A DNA stretch of 64,000 bases, taken from assembly GCF_950295315.1 (NCBI RefSeq), contig NC_080185.1, positions 47,287,237 through 47,351,236 on the forward strand, written 5' to 3'. The notes under the pieces were generated by a model. It saw nothing but the letters and a program-made list of their open reading frames with translations, had not been told where the DNA came from and did not search any database. The translations under genes and the position numbers were made by a program. This stretch comes from Erinaceus europaeus. Lineage: Eukaryota; Chordata; Mammalia; Eulipotyphla; Erinaceidae. This document shows positions 57,005 to 64,000 of this stretch, in pieces. The stretch's first letter is position 1; each line of letters begins with the position of its first letter.

Positions 57005-58893
57005 TCTAAATGGACACAGTAAAGAAAAATGGAGCATGCTTAAATGTTTTAGAGGAATGCCATGCTCAGGTGGGAAGATGTAGGACTTTCTGTGGAGGAG
57101 GGAAGGCTTAAATGGCTGCCAACCTTGTGAGATTTAAATGTCCTCCTGTGCTCAACCCCTCTTCAGAGAGAGAGACTTACCTGGAGAGACTCATCTCATA
57201 GGTTTAAGCGCAGCCTGCTCAACCATCTCTTCACAGTATCTCTACATCTTTTCTATCTTTCTATCTAGTAATTGCATAAGATGTACAAAGTCTATAAAAG
57301 ACTATCATGGGGCAGAAACCTTTTGGACATAAGCCTAAATGACATAACAAAATAGGAAGGGACACGAAGGGGAGAAGTAAAAGTCAGTGGGGTGTGAAGG
57401 GAAGGATTGGTGTGTAAAGGAACATTCCCTGCTTGAGTGGGGAAAAGGGCAAGGGTACATAATGAGGGGGCGGCAGGAGGCATGACCCACCAAACAGAGG
57501 GGCTATTTGGCATTGTATAGTCCTCAAGGCAACAGTCTGTAAAGTCTATGAATTACTCAGGATTAGTCTATGAAAAACCAGCAGCGTGAAGGGAAATAAG
57601 CTGCTTTAAAATTGTGTAAAATGTATATAGGGTATGTCAGAAAGTCCGATACAAGTCTCAGTCCGAAGTAGATGGCTAGGGGAGGAATTGGCAGGGGATG
57701 CAACGCTGCATGAGGGAGGTCAGCTGTTGGAATGTTGCTCTTTTGTAGATAGCTAGCTGGAACTGCCAGCACGTAACAAGCAGGTCAGAAGCAGGAACGG
57801 TAACCAGGCATGAAGAAAGTTCTGTCCTTGGAATTCGTGTATCAGGTTCTTCAGATCACGTTGAGTGACATCTAGGGTTTCGGGGGGTGTGCCACGGTAG
57901 TCGTGCCATCTAGTGAGTGACGTCAGGGTGTGCAGGGGTTCAGATGGTTTTTCCGGGATTCCTGTGAAAGAAACACAAACAATCTGCTTCTCGTGGTTAA
58001 TTTGAACTGGTAACAAGTTATAGGTTTGTTATAGTTGGTACCTCGATGATTATAATTGGTTTAGAATCTCTTTATGATTTATTAAAAGGTCATCTAATGT
58101 GACCTCCTGTAGCAGCCTCTACCGCAGGATCTTGAGACCAATTTTAGCTAAAATATGTATTTTAAACAGACTCAAATTGCTTAGAGAGTTAACGCATATT
58201 CGTGACAATGATTTTAACGTTTACAGTGCCAGATTGATGCCAGATCTGTTGTGGATTAATTTCCACAAGATAGTTTACAGGGCACCTTTGGGGGCCCTTC
58301 AAAGGTGTCCTGTATATAAAATTTATATAGTTTAGTTTTGGGAATGAATAGTCACGTTGAACATTTAGACTTTTACCTAAATAGTAAGTTACCTTAACAA
58401 TTAATATTTACCTTGTCTGGTAAAAGTGTAGCTGTAGGGTTACACTTCTGACCGTTAAGTTAGTGTTACCAAACTTGAGACATACCCATAAACATTTAGT
58501 TATAACAAACTGGAGGAAAAAGAACTTTTGTTATAAAAACACATTATTTAAAAACAATTTAAAATCTGTCATTAGTCACACAGTTTAAGACTAAACACTT
58601 ACATATATACCAATACTATATATAAAATTCAAAAGAGGGAGAAAGAAAAAAAATTTTTTGGAATGTTTCTGGACGTCTCCAGAAACTTTGGCTGCGTCCA
58701 GCATTTTTATATAAGGCCAATAACCTTTTAGAGTACTCCAAGCAGATGGGTCATGCAAAAAAAAAGAAAAAAAATTTTGTCATTTAACACACTCATTCAC
58801 AAAAACAACTGGCCAGTTATAAAATAAGACATACAGGGAAAGGGTAGGAGAGAGGTCTCTGTGAGCCAGATTTGCAGGTTCTGCCATGTCGTA
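57005..58893 (-). other. env-less 3' region of the provirus
   Basis: No frame reaches 90 codons and no surface or transmembrane envelope signature is visible. The longest frame (58,016-57,753, 87 codons, with a hydrophobic C-terminal stretch) is unrecognised. A good splice acceptor (GTTTCTTTCACAG on the minus strand, exon side starting 57,961) lies inside it. Confidence 0.6.
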
Positions 58894-61560
58894 TTACGGG
58901 TCCTGGGATGTATCCTGCATCTGGTCCTCTTGTAGTATTTCTTGTTCTTCAGGAATAACAGCGCCATCCTGCGGGTATTGTCGGACATGGCGGGCAGGAA
59001 CCCAGACAGGTTTAGAGAAATTTTGAGGGAAAATGCATGCGAAACCCCTTCCCATGGTCAATAATGGGTCAGGCCCTTTCCAAACTTTATCGAGTGGGTC
59101 TCTCCATTTCACCTTAATAGATGGGAGGGTAGATGGTGTTTGCCAGTGAAGAATAATAGGGGGTAAGGCTGAGTTATTGTAAATATTAAAGAGATTTAAC
59201 GTAGTTAAGGCTTTTGCTAGCTGGATATTGGGGGGATATGTTCCTCCTTTATCTTTATTTAGTTGAGCCTTCAGTGTTTGATGGGCCCTTTCGACAATGC
59301 CTTGTCCCTGTGGATTGTAGGGAATGCCCGTGGTATGAGTAATATTCCAGAGGGAACAAAAATCTTTAAATTGTTTGCTTGAAAACATAGGTGCATTGTC
59401 TGTTTTCAAAAGTAATGGGACCCCCATAACGGCAAAACAAGAGAGCATATGGCTTACAAGCTTTTTAGCACTTTCTCCTGTCTGAGCTGTAGCCCACATA
59501 AATTTAGAAAAGGTATCAATTGAGACAAACACATATTTTTGTTTGCCAAAGTTTGGTATGTGGGTGACATCAATTTGCCAAATAGCATTAGCTTTTAAAC
59601 CTCGGGGGTTAACCCCAAGGGTCTGGATAGCAGGTGTCTTTATGAGATTTGCACAAGAAGAGCATGTAGCAAGGATATGTTTTAACTGTGGTACAGGAAC
59701 ATCAGGGAATCGAGCTTGAAGGCCTTTAAGATTAACATGGGTTAGAGAGTGAAAATTAGCAGGATCAGAGACAGAGACTGGGAAAGTTCCTGTGGAGGCA
59801 AGGCGGTCAACTGCGGCATTCCCTTCGGACAGGGAACCAGGAAGAGGGCTGTGGGAACGAAGGTGTTGAATATACAGTGGTTGGGTTCGAGAACAGAGCA
59901 TAGAGGCGATTTGAATCAAGAGAGGGGAAAGTGGGTTGTCATCAATTTTCACATACGAACGAGCAAGCCATGGAAGTAAGTTAACAGTATACACACTGTC
60001 AGAAAAAAGGTTGAAGGATTCTGGTACAGCTTTTAGTGCAAGAAAAACAGCATAAAGTTCTTTGTACTGAGGGGAATTATCAGGAAGCTCAGTAAAGAGA
60101 GGTTTAGGAGATTGTTTGTCTGGGTAATATATAAGGGCAGCAGCTCCCCTTTTTCCGCCATCAGTAAAGATTGTAGGAGCAGAGGGAATGGGATCCCGAG
60201 AGAAAAGTTTAGGTGCTAGTAGAGGCAGAAGAGGTAAAGAAGCTATCAATTTATTAGAAGGAAAATGGTTATCTATTTGTCCTGGAAACCCCACGAAGCT
60301 TATGGCAAAGCGGGAATGATGGCGTATAAGCCACTCTGTATCTGTGAGAGAAAAGGGCAGAATGATTAAATCCGGTTCTTTCCCTAAGACCTGCACAGAC
60401 CTATTTCTCCCTTGGCGAACCATGAATGCTAACGCATCTATCTCAGTGAGGAGTCTTGGAGCTCCTCCTACTGGCGTGTGAAGCCATTCGAGAACCCCAT
60501 GGTCTTGCCACAGTGCCCCTACTACTGTGGGGGTGGAGTTGAAGATTAGAAGGTTTACTGGAGAGGAGGGGGAGAATCGAACAAGGTGCATGTCCTGGAG
60601 GGCCTGGTTAACCCTTTCCAGTGCCAAGGAGGCCTCGGGAGTTAACTTACGTTTTGAAGAGGGCTGTTTGTTTCCTTTCAACAGGTCAAACAGTGGTTGG
60701 AGGCAGCTTGTGGGCAGATAGAGATACTGCCTAAGCCAATTTAAATTTCCTAGAAAACTTTGTAAAGAAGCAAGAGTAAGGTTAGAAGGGAAGGTAACAT
60801 TAGGTTTTAAGGGACGAATTTGCGTTAGAGAAATCTCTGAACCTAGGAAGGATATTGGAGGGATTAGCTGTATCTTCTCAGGGGCTACATTAAGGCCGCT
60901 TTTCTTTAATGCAGGAATGAGAAAATCACGTAAGGCATAGAGATCTGTATCTGATTTTCCCCATATTAAAATATCATCTGTATAATGAAAAATATTAAGG
61001 CCCTTATGAATATATGGGACAAGGGCAGATTTAACAGCCTCCTGACAAATTGTAGGACTATTGGCCATACCCTGGGGCAGCACCACCCATTCAAATCTGT
61101 CAGCGGGGCTGGCATTATTAATAGACGGAACAGAGAAGGCAAAACGTTTACAATCTCGCGGATGCAAGGGGATAGAGAAAAAACAATCTTGTATATCAAT
61201 AGCTATGATTGGAATTCCCGTGGGAATTGCAGAAGCAAGAGGCAAACCCCTTTGGGGGGAGCCCCAGACCTGCATGGTTTTATTTACTGCACGGAGATCT
61301 TGAAGGAGGCGCCATTTTCCCGAGCGCTTTTTAATCACAAAGACAGGAGTATTCCATGGGCTTCGAGAATGACGAATGTGTCCCAAGGACAACTGCTCTC
61401 GGACGAGCTCTTTTAAAATTTTTAGCTTATCCCTAGGTAAAGGCCACTGTTCCACCCAGACAGGCTCATTAGAAAGCCAGCTTAAGCGGGGTGTTTGGCT
61501 ACGAACAGTGGCATTTAGTATTGGGGGTGCTGAATAGACCTGGTATCGCGGGAATGAGTT
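58894..61560 (-). CDS. pol: pol: RT, RNase H, integrase
   Basis: The frame is open from 61,560 (just after a TAA in this frame) to the stop at 58,894, 888 codons. It lies -1 to gag-pro and overlaps it by 46 bases, so it is presumably made by ribosomal frameshifting; the first Met or GTG is not a meaningful start. Reverse transcriptase starts near WLSNEPVWVEQWPL, with the catalytic box YTDD at residue 193 (60,984). RNase H has FTDGG (Asp 467), YKELYA and FSDS. Integrase has an HHCC zinc motif (HSLTH...CSSC) and the DDE triad at Asp 664, Asp 721, Glu 757, the last two 35 residues apart. The C-terminal part (VWVPARHVRQ) fits the integrase DNA-binding domain. No stop or frameshift is seen. YTDD instead of the usual YMDD is odd. 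Confidence 0.95.
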   Translation of the reverse strand, partial: NSFPRYQVYSAPPILNATVRSQTPRLSWLSNEPVWVEQWPLPRDKLKILKELVREQLSLGHIRHSRSPWNTPVFVIKKRSGKWRLLQDLRAVNKTMQVWGSPQRGLPLASAIPTGIPIIAIDIQDCFFSIPLHPRDCKRFAFSVPSINNASPADRFEWVVLPQGMANSPTICQEAVKSALVPYIHKGLNIFHYTDDILIWGKSDTDLYALRDFLIPALKKSGLNVAPEKIQLIPPISFLGSEISLTQIRPLKPNVTFPSNLTLASLQSFLGNLNWLRQYLYLPTSCLQPLFDLLKGNKQPSSKRKLTPEASLALERVNQALQDMHLVRFSPSSPVNLLIFNSTPTVVGALWQDHGVLEWLHTPVGGAPRLLTEIDALAFMVRQGRNRSVQVLGKEPDLIILPFSLTDTEWLIRHHSRFAISFVGFPGQIDNHFPSNKLIASLPLLPLLAPKLFSRDPIPSAPTIFTDGGKRGAAALIYYPDKQSPKPLFTELPDNSPQYKELYAVFLALKAVPESFNLFSDSVYTVNLLPWLARSYVKIDDNPLSPLLIQIASMLCSRTQPLYIQHLRSHSPLPGSLSEGNAAVDRLASTGTFPVSVSDPANFHSLTHVNLKGLQARFPDVPVPQLKHILATCSSCANLIKTPAIQTLGVNPRGLKANAIWQIDVTHIPNFGKQKYVFVSIDTFSKFMWATAQTGESAKKLVSHMLSCFAVMGVPLLLKTDNAPMFSSKQFKDFCSLWNITHTTGIPYNPQGQGIVERAHQTLKAQLNKDKGGTYPPNIQLAKALTTLNLFNIYNNSALPPIILHWQTPSTLPSIKVKWRDPLDKVWKGPDPLLTMGRGFACIFPQNFSKPVWVPARHVRQYPQDGAVIPEEQEILQEDQMQDTSQDP

Positions 61561-63863
61561 TTACGCTCTGCAGAGGCGTCTGTGGATATCCTAACATTAA
61601 GACACTCCAGAAGATCCCTGCCCAGTAAGTTGGTGCTAATATTAGCTACCAAAGGGCGGAAGTGTCCAGTAGAACCTTCTGGGTCTTCCCACATAAGCGA
61701 GTCTCGTGTGCAAAATGCTCTTGTCATCCCTCCTATTCCATGTAAACTGGGTCCAGGGATGAGTTCCCAATCTTGGGGAACCTCTTCTTGCCTTAAAATT
61801 GTCTTTGCTGCCCCCGTGTCAATCAAAAATTTAAAAGGAATATTGCCAATCTTTACTGTCATAGAAGGGTGACCTTGTTCTAAAACAGGAGTGGTCCACA
61901 AAATCTCAGGCCCCGAATTTGTACCATTCAGGGGCGAACCATCTTTATGAAATTGGGACCAACAATCTCTCTTCCAATGAAACCCCTTACGACATCTTGG
62001 ACAAACAGTACGTGGTCTCTGGCTCCCTGACTGAAAGCGGGGTTGCTCTGGCTGGAGGCGTGGTTTCCCTGACTGGAGGCGTGGTCGCAACTTATCAGGA
62101 CATTGGTTACGCCAATGTCCTTGGCGACCGCACTGAAAGCAGGCCCCGTTTTGCTTACGTGGGGCAACTGCATAGACCTGCGTCGTAGCGGGTGTCCCAT
62201 AATTGCCTGATGTAAGCTCCTGTGTCGCTAGAATCCAATTATCTGGGTGTAGGTGTTTAAGATTAAGGCATACCTGACGGAATTGTGGTGTCATGCCTTC
62301 CCAGACAATAGAGCGCAGGAGTAGTGTGCGGACGTCAGGATTATAAACCTTTCTCTCTAAGCTTCTCTTCACCCTTGAGATGAAGCTCGCCAATGACTCA
62401 TCAGAGCCTTGGTGAAAAGAGTTAATGGGAGCTGATGGATCTACATCAGGTGTGGTCACCCTTTCCCATGCTTGTGTTGCACAGATGCGTACCTGTTCAA
62501 AATAACCAGTTGGAAACCTGGCTTCTGCCTGCTGAGCTCCAGATTCATAAGCTCCTGCTCCAAACAAAGCATCAGAATTCCATTCTATCTGTTTGTTACT
62601 ATTTTCCTGCGATTGCCTAGAGCACTCATCGCGGAAACATGCCTGCCACTGAAGATAGAGAGGGTCTGGGAGTGCAGCACGAGCCAGTTCTTTCCAGTCT
62701 TGTGGTGTATTTAAATGCTGGTAAAAGCTTCTCAAAACGGACTTGGTCCATGGAGAGTGCATACCGTCCTCCCTGACTGCTTGCCTGAGCGTTCCAAGTT
62801 CTTTCGAGGAATATGGCTGCCACGGCTGAGGGTTTTGTTTAGAAGGGGCCAAGTTTACCGGGAATGTGTGGATTTGGTCCGGTGGCGCGGGAGAGGGAGC
62901 TACAGAAGTGGAAAGTTCAGTAGAAACTGCTGTAGTGGCTGCAGGGGAGACTAAACGCATATCTACGGGGACGGAGCTCCCGGGGTGGACTGCACATGGT
63001 TTAAAATCCTTAAATGCTGAAAAAATATCCTTTAGCTCTCGTATCTCTGCCACTAGATCTCTTAATGGTGATGTATCAGCAGGGGGCGGGGTCAGGGACG
63101 AGGAAGCCTCAGGCGGAGCTGAAACCGCGGCAGCAGGGGCCGGGGGCGGGGTCAGGAAAATGGAAGCTGCAGGCGGAGCTGAAACTGGGACAGCAGGGGC
63201 AGGGGCGGGGTTCAGGAACGCAGAAGCTGCAGGCAGAGTTGAAACCGCGGAGGCAGGGGCCGTGGGCGAAGCTGAAACCGGGACGGAAGGGGCAGGGTTC
63301 AGGAACGCAGGTGGAGCTGAAACCGGGATGGAAGGGGCGGGGTTCAGGAACGCAGGCGCCTCAGGCGGAGCTGAAATGGAAGCTGAAACCGGGACGGAAG
63401 GGGCAGGGTTCAGGAACGCAGGTGGAGCTGAAACCGGGATGGAAGGGGCGGGGTTCAGGAACGCAGGCGCCTCAGGCGGAGCTGAAACGGAAGCTGAAAC
63501 CGGGACGGAAGGGGCAGGGTTCAGGAACGCAGGCGTAGCTGAAACCTGAACGGCGGAAGGGGGTGGGGTCAGAGGAGGAGCGTCCGAACACGTGTGCGTG
63601 TCTGTGGGAACAGAATTCTTGGGTTTAGCCGCTGATCGCTTAGGATGTCTAAGTCTTAAGCACATGTGATTTAACTCTCGTACCTCAGCCTCAAGGTCAC
63701 TTATCCTTATGGCATACCACGTTTTACATATCTTGAAAGTGGCGACCACAGTTAAAAAAATCCAAGGGGTAGCGAAAATTAAACCTTTTATGACAGCGGG
63801 AATCTGTCCCAGGTCAAGAAATAATGACTGGGACACCTCCTCATAAAACGAGAAATTTCCCAT
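61515..63863 (-). CDS. gag-pro: gag-pro polyprotein, single frame
   Basis: Start chosen at ATG 63,863 (MGNFSF, a myristoylation-type start); the frame is open upstream only through a GTG near the splice donor. 782 codons. Order: matrix with a hydrophobic stretch at residues 20-43, which might direct ER membranes as in IAP particles; a short coiled region; a Pro/Ala-rich repeat array (residues about 108-265, units FLNPAPSxPVSA); capsid (from about 330, with an FxQxxDESLASFISRV-type major homology region); two CCHC zinc knuckles (residues 575-588 and 621-634); aspartic protease with LIDTGA (Asp 682) and LLGRDLL. Protease is in frame with gag and there is no dUTPase, unlike typical betaretroviruses. 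Confidence 0.95.
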   Translation of the reverse strand: MGNFSFYEEVSQSLFLDLGQIPAVIKGLIFATPWIFLTVVATFKICKTWYAIRISDLEAEVRELNHMCLRLRHPKRSAAKPKNSVPTDTHTCSDAPPLTPPPSAVQVSATPAFLNPAPSVPVSASVSAPPEAPAFLNPAPSIPVSAPPAFLNPAPSVPVSASISAPPEAPAFLNPAPSIPVSAPPAFLNPAPSVPVSASPTAPASAVSTLPAASAFLNPAPAPAVPVSAPPAASIFLTPPPAPAAAVSAPPEASSSLTPPPADTSPLRDLVAEIRELKDIFSAFKDFKPCAVHPGSSVPVDMRLVSPAATTAVSTELSTSVAPSPAPPDQIHTFPVNLAPSKQNPQPWQPYSSKELGTLRQAVREDGMHSPWTKSVLRSFYQHLNTPQDWKELARAALPDPLYLQWQACFRDECSRQSQENSNKQIEWNSDALFGAGAYESGAQQAEARFPTGYFEQVRICATQAWERVTTPDVDPSAPINSFHQGSDESLASFISRVKRSLERKVYNPDVRTLLLRSIVWEGMTPQFRQVCLNLKHLHPDNWILATQELTSGNYGTPATTQVYAVAPRKQNGACFQCGRQGHWRNQCPDKLRPRLQSGKPRLQPEQPRFQSGSQRPRTVCPRCRKGFHWKRDCWSQFHKDGSPLNGTNSGPEILWTTPVLEQGHPSMTVKIGNIPFKFLIDTGAAKTILRQEEVPQDWELIPGPSLHGIGGMTRAFCTRDSLMWEDPEGSTGHFRPLVANISTNLLGRDLLECLNVRISTDASAERKTHSRDTRSIQHPQY

Positions 63864-63903
63864 AGTGGAGGGAAACGCGGGGCCACAGAAGTGGGCGGAT
63901 GCC

Positions 63904-63912
63904 ACTTACCTG
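63904..63912 (-). promoter_or_regulatory. major splice donor in leader
   Basis: CAG|GTAAGT on the minus strand, 40-odd bases before the gag ATG, a perfect consensus donor for subgenomic RNA. Confidence 0.75.
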
Positions 63913-63958
63913 TGTCTGGGCGGTTTCGGAGACCTCAGGCCGGGCGTGGTGTGGGTAC

Positions 63959-63976
63959 GGAACACGATGGGCGCCA
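63959..63976 (-). promoter_or_regulatory. primer-binding site, Lys-type
   Basis: TGGCGCCCATCGTGTTCC begins two bases after the 5' LTR. By eye it agrees with the tRNA-Lys(1,2) complement at about 14 of 18 positions, including 13 of the first 14. Confidence 0.8.
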
Positions 63977-63978
63977 GA

Positions 63979-64000
63979 TGTTGTTGAGGTGGTCTGGTGT
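63979..64000 (-). mobile_element. 5' LTR, U5 end only
   Basis: The 22 visible bases are identical to the matching end of the 3' LTR (56,575-56,596). The rest is beyond the window. Confidence 0.93.

Larger units (their letters stand above)
56575..64000 (-). mobile_element. IAP-like class II endogenous retrovirus
   Basis: Minus-strand provirus: 5' LTR (22 bases visible), primer-binding site, leader with splice donor, gag-pro in one frame, pol in the -1 frame, about 1.9 kb without recognised env, PPT, 3' LTR. Gene order, the in-frame gag-protease and an ORF size close to mouse IAP elements place it near IAP among betaretrovirus-like ERVs. Both long frames are uninterrupted, suggesting a young insertion. 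It is an old genomic copy; infectivity cannot be judged and env is lacking. Confidence 0.93.

Noticed and set aside
57753..58016. 87-codon frame as an env remnant
   Set aside because: No fusion peptide, cleavage site or disulphide motif is visible; a hydrophobic stretch alone is not enough.
63863..63905. gag start at 63,905
   Set aside because: The codon there is GTG and overlaps the splice donor; the first ATG with a myristoylation-type MG start is at 63,863.

Overview
The window is nuclear DNA of a placental mammal, and the repeat content points to a hedgehog (Erinaceus-like). The same tRNA-headed, A-tailed SINE occurs dozens of times on both strands, many copies with clean target-site duplications (TSDs). 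I know this type from Erinaceidae; the species call is inference. The one host gene I recognise, LUZP4, is X-linked in human, so this is probably X chromosome. Nothing bacterial or viral-exogenous is present.

Repeat labels used below are my own. S1 = young tRNA-derived SINE (A box near TAGCGCAGCGGGTTAAGCG, B box GGTTCGAGCCCC, pyrimidine-rich body, tail with GGGCAACAAAAGGG then AATAAATAAAT). S1o = older relatives ending in CTCTATCCAAxAAATAAA. S2 = SINE with AGCATAATGGTTATGC and CCATAAGCCAGAGCTGAGCA. S3 = SINE with CCAGCACCACATACACCAGAGTG-like text. R1 = A-tailed retroposon of about 0.25-1.1 kb containing GGGAGTATGGATCGACCTG and ending TTTGTCAATGTTTCC plus A-rich tail; R2 and R3 are diverged relatives.

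Layout. 1-7.4 kb: SINEs, an R1 copy, and a 962-bp composite retroelement built from two unrelated LTRs in inverted orientation. 7.7-10.7 kb: a TUBB (class I beta-tubulin) retrocopy interrupted by a solo LTR. 10.9-31 kb: old and young SINEs, L1 fragments, purine-rich satellite, about 2.5 kb of unique sequence. 31.3-50.04 kb, minus strand: LUZP4, an mRNA-export adaptor gene, with four clear coding exons and a candidate fifth; its introns carry a CHORDC1 retrocopy, an L1 and many SINEs, including a tight inverted SINE pair. 50.5-56.5 kb: SINE and R1/R2 clusters. 56,575-64,000, minus strand: a near-complete IAP-like class II endogenous retrovirus with long open gag-pro and pol, no recognisable env, a complete 3' LTR and only the first 22 bases of the 5' LTR.

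Functionally, exon 1 and exon 2 of LUZP4 together encode the UAP56-binding motif expected of a TREX adaptor, and exon 4 encodes a 13-unit heptad array. The provirus has all catalytic motifs of protease, reverse transcriptase, RNase H and integrase, so it looks young. I found no unfamiliar multi-gene system; the most unusual structures are the inverted two-LTR element, the stop/donor overlap in LUZP4, and the in-frame gag-pro provirus.
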